Assembly: GCA_947600345.1 (NCBI GenBank)
Contig: CANQGC010000111.1
Coordinates: 1 to 8,799 of the forward strand
DNA length: 8,799 nt
Direction: 5' to 3'
Source: an uncultured Clostridia bacterium
GTDB lineage: Bacteria; Bacillota; Clostridia; Christensenellales; Aristaeellaceae
The position numbers and the translations under genes are program-made. The notes beneath the pieces are model-generated. The model was not told the origin of the DNA. It saw only the letters and a program-made list of their open reading frames with translations, and searched no databases. This document shows positions 6,565 through 8,799 of the stretch, piece after piece. Each line of letters starts with the position of its first letter. Position 1 is the first letter of the stretch.

Positions 6565-6856
6565 GGCGACGACCGGGAAGCAGTAACTCGGGCGGCGCGG
6601 CTTCCAGAGAGCCCCGGAGCTGGAAAGGGGCAGCCGCGACCGGGCGAATTCCTCCCGCGAGCCTCGCGCTGAAGGCGGACGATCCGGGGCGATCTCCCCG
6701 CTGGGTAGGCGCAGACGGCCGCTCCCCGTTACCGGAGCGCGGGCGAAACGTCCCTTCGTCCGGCGAGGCTCGGGCAGGCGCCCGGGCGAACTGAGGTGGT
6801 ACCGCGTTCATTACGCCCTCTGCACGCGAAACGCGTGCCGGGGGCGTTTGTACTTT
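6565..6856 (+). promoter_or_regulatory. T-box riboswitch leader, probably tRNA-Phe responsive
   Basis: The leader senses uncharged tRNA and decides between termination and read-through. Stem I closes with CGGGA (6574-6578) and TCCCG (6653-6657). Its specifier loop shows the loop-E pair AGTA (6582-6585) and GAA (6646-6648), and the next triplet, TTC (6649-6651), reads as a Phe codon. The distal part has AGAGAG (6606-6611) and GCTGGAAA (6619-6626), the usual apical features. The T-box sequence AGGTGGTACCGCG is at 6794-6806. The antiterminator is GAGG (6793-6796), bulge TGGTACC, GCG, loop, CGC, CCTC (6817-6820). UGGU in the bulge pairs with an ACCA tRNA end, fitting A73 as in tRNA-Phe. The terminator shares the CGCCCTC arm, so the two folds exclude each other. 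Roughly 6658-6790 should hold Stems II/III, which I did not resolve. Confidence 0.92.
6813..6856 (+). terminator. T-box-controlled intrinsic terminator
   Basis: ACGCCC-TCT-GCACGCG (6813-6828) pairs with CGCGTGC-CGG-GGGCGT (6832-6847) around an AAA loop, with one mismatch in 16 pairs. TTTGTACTTT follows. Its 5' arm overlaps the 3' arm of the antiterminator (6814-6820), which is the switch. Confidence 0.9.
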
Positions 6857-6904
6857 CCGGGGCAAAGCTTCCGGGAAGCAAATTATGCAAGGAGGAATTC
6901 ATCC

Positions 6905-7855
6905 ATGAAAAAGATCCTGTCCGTTCTGATCGCGCTCATGCTCGTGCTCTCCGTGGCCGCGATGGCCGAGGGCCAGACCTACAACATCGGCATCTGCCAG
7001 CTGGTGCAGCATCCCGCGCTGGACCTGGCCACCCAGGGCTTCAAGGACGCGATCGCTGAGAAGCTGGGCGACGCCGCCGTCATCGACGAGCAGAACGCCT
7101 CCGGCGACTCCGCCATGTGCACCACCATCATCAATACCTTCGTCTCCAATGGCGTCGATCTGATCATGGCCAACGCCACCGCCCCGCTGCAGGCCGCGCA
7201 GGCCGCCACCGCCGACATCCCGGTGCTGGGCACCTCCATCACCGACTACGGCAGCGCGCTGGGCATCGACGACTGGACCGGCACCACCGGCATCAACATC
7301 TCCGGCACCACGGACCTGGCTCCGCTGGACGGCCAGGCCGAGATGATCCAGGAGCTGTTCCCGGATGCCAAGACCGTGGGCCTGATCTACTGCTCCGCCG
7401 AGGCGAACTCCATCTATCAGATCAACACCATCAAGGGCTATCTCGAGGACCTGGGCTACACTTGCAATGAGTATGCCTTCACCGACTCCAACGACGTTGC
7501 CTCCGTCGTGCAGAACGCCTGCGACGGCAGCGACGTGCTCTACGTGCCCACCGACAACACCGCCGCCTCCTGCACCGAGGCCATCCGCAACGTGGTCGAG
7601 CCCGCGGGCAAGCCCGTGGTCGCCGGTGAGGAAGGCATCTGCTCCGGCTGCGGCGTCGCCACGCTGACCATCAGCTACTATGACATCGGCTACGCCACCG
7701 GCGAAATGGCCTATGAGATCCTGGTCAACGGCGCGGACGTCTCCACCATGCCGATCCAGCCCGCTCCGCAGTTCACCAAGAAGTACAACGCAGAGATGTG
7801 CGAGGCGCTGGGCATCACCATCCCCGAGGGCTACGAAGCCATCGAGGCCGCCTGA
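6905..7855 (+). CDS. ABC importer substrate-binding protein, TrpX-like (ABC_sub_bind family)
   Basis: This exported receptor of 316 residues belongs to PF04392/COG2984, a type I binding-protein fold linked to aromatic amino acids (TrpX). Family marks include IGICQLVQHPALDLATQGF (28-46), the hinge-region GTTDLAPLDGQ (134-144), ELFPDAKTVGLIYCSAEANS (150-169, split), VPTDNTAAS (214-222), and the end region ISYYDIGYATGEMAYEIL. The signal peptide ends AMA|EG (19-23); there is no lipobox cysteine near the cleavage point. AAGGAGG (6889-6895) precedes the ATG by 9 bases. An in-frame TTG at 6848 lies inside the terminator tail and is rejected. The T-box leader directly upstream points to amino-acid control, and its Phe codon suggests phenylalanine as ligand. 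The permease follows 249 bases later. Family call is firm; ligand is inferred. Confidence 0.92.
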   Translation: MKKILSVLIALMLVLSVAAMAEGQTYNIGICQLVQHPALDLATQGFKDAIAEKLGDAAVIDEQNASGDSAMCTTIINTFVSNGVDLIMANATAPLQAAQAATADIPVLGTSITDYGSALGIDDWTGTTGINISGTTDLAPLDGQAEMIQELFPDAKTVGLIYCSAEANSIYQINTIKGYLEDLGYTCNEYAFTDSNDVASVVQNACDGSDVLYVPTDNTAASCTEAIRNVVEPAGKPVVAGEEGICSGCGVATLTISYYDIGYATGEMAYEILVNGADVSTMPIQPAPQFTKKYNAEMCEALGITIPEGYEAIEAA

Positions 7856-7867
7856 GCCTTATGAACC

Positions 7868-7900
7868 GAAGAGAGCAGTGGTTCATCCACTGTTCTCTTT
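7868..7900 (+). terminator. Intergenic hairpin after the TrpX-like gene
   Basis: GAAGAGAGCAGTGG (7868-7881) pairs with CCACTGTTCTCTTT (7887-7900) around TTCAT: 14 pairs, two of them G-U. Only three U residues follow, so termination is probably partial. It would lower permease expression relative to the binding protein, a common ratio in importers. Confidence 0.65.
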
Positions 7901-7905
7901 CGCTC

Positions 7906-8069
7906 TAGGCAACACCGCACAGATAAGGTGGTCGGCAGGCGAATGAATTTTTCGTCAGATGCAAGTGCAGATTTCGAAGGCTTACTGGAAGTAAGTCGAG
8001 AAATTTGTACGCCGCAGATGGCGGAAAAGGCATCGCCTGACGCGCCGCCGTTCTGTGCGGTGGTGCCTA
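7906..8069. mobile_element. 164-bp foldback element, MITE-like
   Basis: The ends TAGGCAACACCGCACAGAT (7906-7924) and TTCTGTGCGGTGGTGCCTA (8051-8069) are inverted repeats matching at 17 of 19 positions. The symmetry continues inward: CAGGCGAATG with CATCGCCTG, GTGCAGATTTCGA with TCGAGAAATTTGTAC, and CTTACT (7981-7986) with AGTAAG (7990-7995) around GGA. The whole element is therefore one imperfect palindrome with arms of about 80 bases. TA at each end may be a target duplication, as with IS630/mariner-type elements. It has no coding capacity. It separates the binding protein from its permease. A folded RNA function instead of, or besides, mobility is possible. Confidence 0.7.
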
Positions 8070-8104
8070 TATAACCTGAAAATGAACGCTTGGGGGAAAT
8101 TTCA

Positions 8105-8799
8105 TTGAATTTCACTACTCTGCTCAACGCCCTGCCCGGCGCCGTCGCCCAGGGGCTGATCTGGGGCATCATGGCCATCGGCGTGTACATCACCTACAAG
8201 GTGCTGGACTACGCCGACCTGACCGTCGATGGCACCATGGCCACCGGCGGCGCGGTGTGCATCATGCTGATGATGCACGGCGTGAACGTCTGGGTGGCGC
8301 TGCTCTGCGCCATACTCGCGGGCATGTTGGCGGGCCTGGCCACAGGCATCTTCCACACCGCCATGGGCATACCGCCGATTTTGGCGGGCATCCTCACGCA
8401 GCTCTCGCTCTATTCGATCAATTTGACGATCATGCTGGGCAAGGCCAACCAGGCCGTGAGCGTGACCAAGTTCAACCTGATCGTGAGCTCCCGCTACGTG
8501 CGCGAAATCTCGATGCAGAACCCGATCTTCGTGACGCTGATCTTCACGGCGGTGCTGATCGCGGTGCTATACTGGTTCTTCGGCCGCGAGCTGGGCGCCG
8601 CGCTGCGCGCCACCGGCGCGAACGAGGCCATGAGCCGGGCCCAGGGCATCAACACCAACTTCTGCAAGATCCTGGGCCTGATGCTCTCCAACGGCACCGT
8701 GGCGCTGGCCTCCGCGCTGTTTTCCCACTACCAGGGCTTCGTGGACGTGAACATGGGCCGCGGCGCCATCGTCATCGGCCTGGCGGCGGTCATCATCAG
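8105..8799 (+). CDS. ABC importer permease, TrpY-like (3' partial)
   Basis: This is the membrane subunit partner of the TrpX-like binding protein (COG4120, BPD_transp_2 family). The frame runs from TTG at 8105 to the window end without a stop: 231 residues of an expected 290 or so. I chose TTG because GGGGGA (8092-8097) lies about 7 bases upstream and the protein then begins MNFTTLLNALPGAVAQGLIW, a good match to the family start; no in-frame ATG occurs before residue 23. The diagnostic DYADLTVDGTMATGGA is at 35-50. Hydrophobic segments lie near 14-31, 44-60, 62-81, 90-110, 140-159 and 186-207. The cytosolic coupling loop is FFGRELGAALRATGANEA (158-175). An ATPase gene (TrpZ-like) is expected next, outside the window. 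Expression probably depends on read-through of the T-box and of the hairpin at 7868-7900. Confidence 0.88.
   Translation, partial: MNFTTLLNALPGAVAQGLIWGIMAIGVYITYKVLDYADLTVDGTMATGGAVCIMLMMHGVNVWVALLCAILAGMLAGLATGIFHTAMGIPPILAGILTQLSLYSINLTIMLGKANQAVSVTKFNLIVSSRYVREISMQNPIFVTLIFTAVLIAVLYWFFGRELGAALRATGANEAMSRAQGINTNFCKILGLMLSNGTVALASALFSHYQGFVDVNMGRGAIVIGLAAVII

Noticed and set aside
5538..6794. A 418-codon + strand frame across the DUF89 gene and T-box leader
   Set aside because: It is antisense to a motif-complete DUF89 gene and runs through promoters and the structured leader; no family features.
6565..6856. Trp-type T-box, expected from TrpX homology
   Set aside because: The specifier position reads UUC rather than UGG, and the UGGU bulge suits A73 better than the G73 of tRNA-Trp.
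6848..6904. Upstream TTG start extending the TrpX-like protein by 19 residues
   Set aside because: It falls in the terminator tail, has no ribosome site, and would bury the signal peptide; the ATG at 6905 has AAGGAGG at ideal distance.

Overview
The window looks like chromosomal DNA from a GC-rich, low-oxygen member of the Firmicutes, most likely a gut Clostridia-type bacterium. The reasons are strong GGAGG ribosome binding sites, consensus vegetative promoters in short AT-rich gaps, a T-box leader (essentially a Gram-positive regulator), and cysteine-rich exported binding proteins. Closer placement, for example in Christensenellales-like lineages, is only an impression. There is no rRNA, tRNA, CRISPR array or transposase gene.

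Left part (1-3120): the end of a sugar ABC importer operon on the + strand. It holds a tandem-NBD ATPase (5' end outside the window), a permease and, last, the substrate-binding protein. Permease and binding protein most resemble AraH and AraF, so an arabinose-type pentose importer is the best guess. Two GC-rich hairpins end the operon and face a convergent AraC-family regulator gene (3134-3970, - strand).

Middle (3970-6443): the regulator shares a short divergent control region with a uroporphyrinogen-decarboxylase-superfamily gene (4127-5413, + strand). That region holds a strong promoter for the regulator and a tandem 18-bp repeat, placed so that one bound protein could repress the regulator and activate the decarboxylase-like gene. 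A bidirectional terminator separates this gene from a convergent DUF89 damage-control phosphatase-like gene (5496-6377, - strand), which has its own extended -10 promoter.

Right part (6487-8799): a perfect-consensus promoter drives a T-box leader with a recognisable Stem I, a UUC (Phe) specifier, an antiterminator bulge that would read a tRNA with A73, and a strong overlapping terminator. It controls a TrpX-type amino-acid ABC importer: a binding protein (6905-7855) and a permease (8105 to beyond the window). Family relatives are usually tied to tryptophan; here the leader points to phenylalanine. Between binding protein and permease lie a hairpin terminator and a 164-bp element that folds back on itself over its whole length, resembling a non-autonomous MITE.

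The least ordinary items are the Phe-type T-box on a TrpX-family transporter, the foldback element inside that operon, and the shared tandem operator between the AraC regulator and the decarboxylase-like gene. I see no wholly new multi-gene system.
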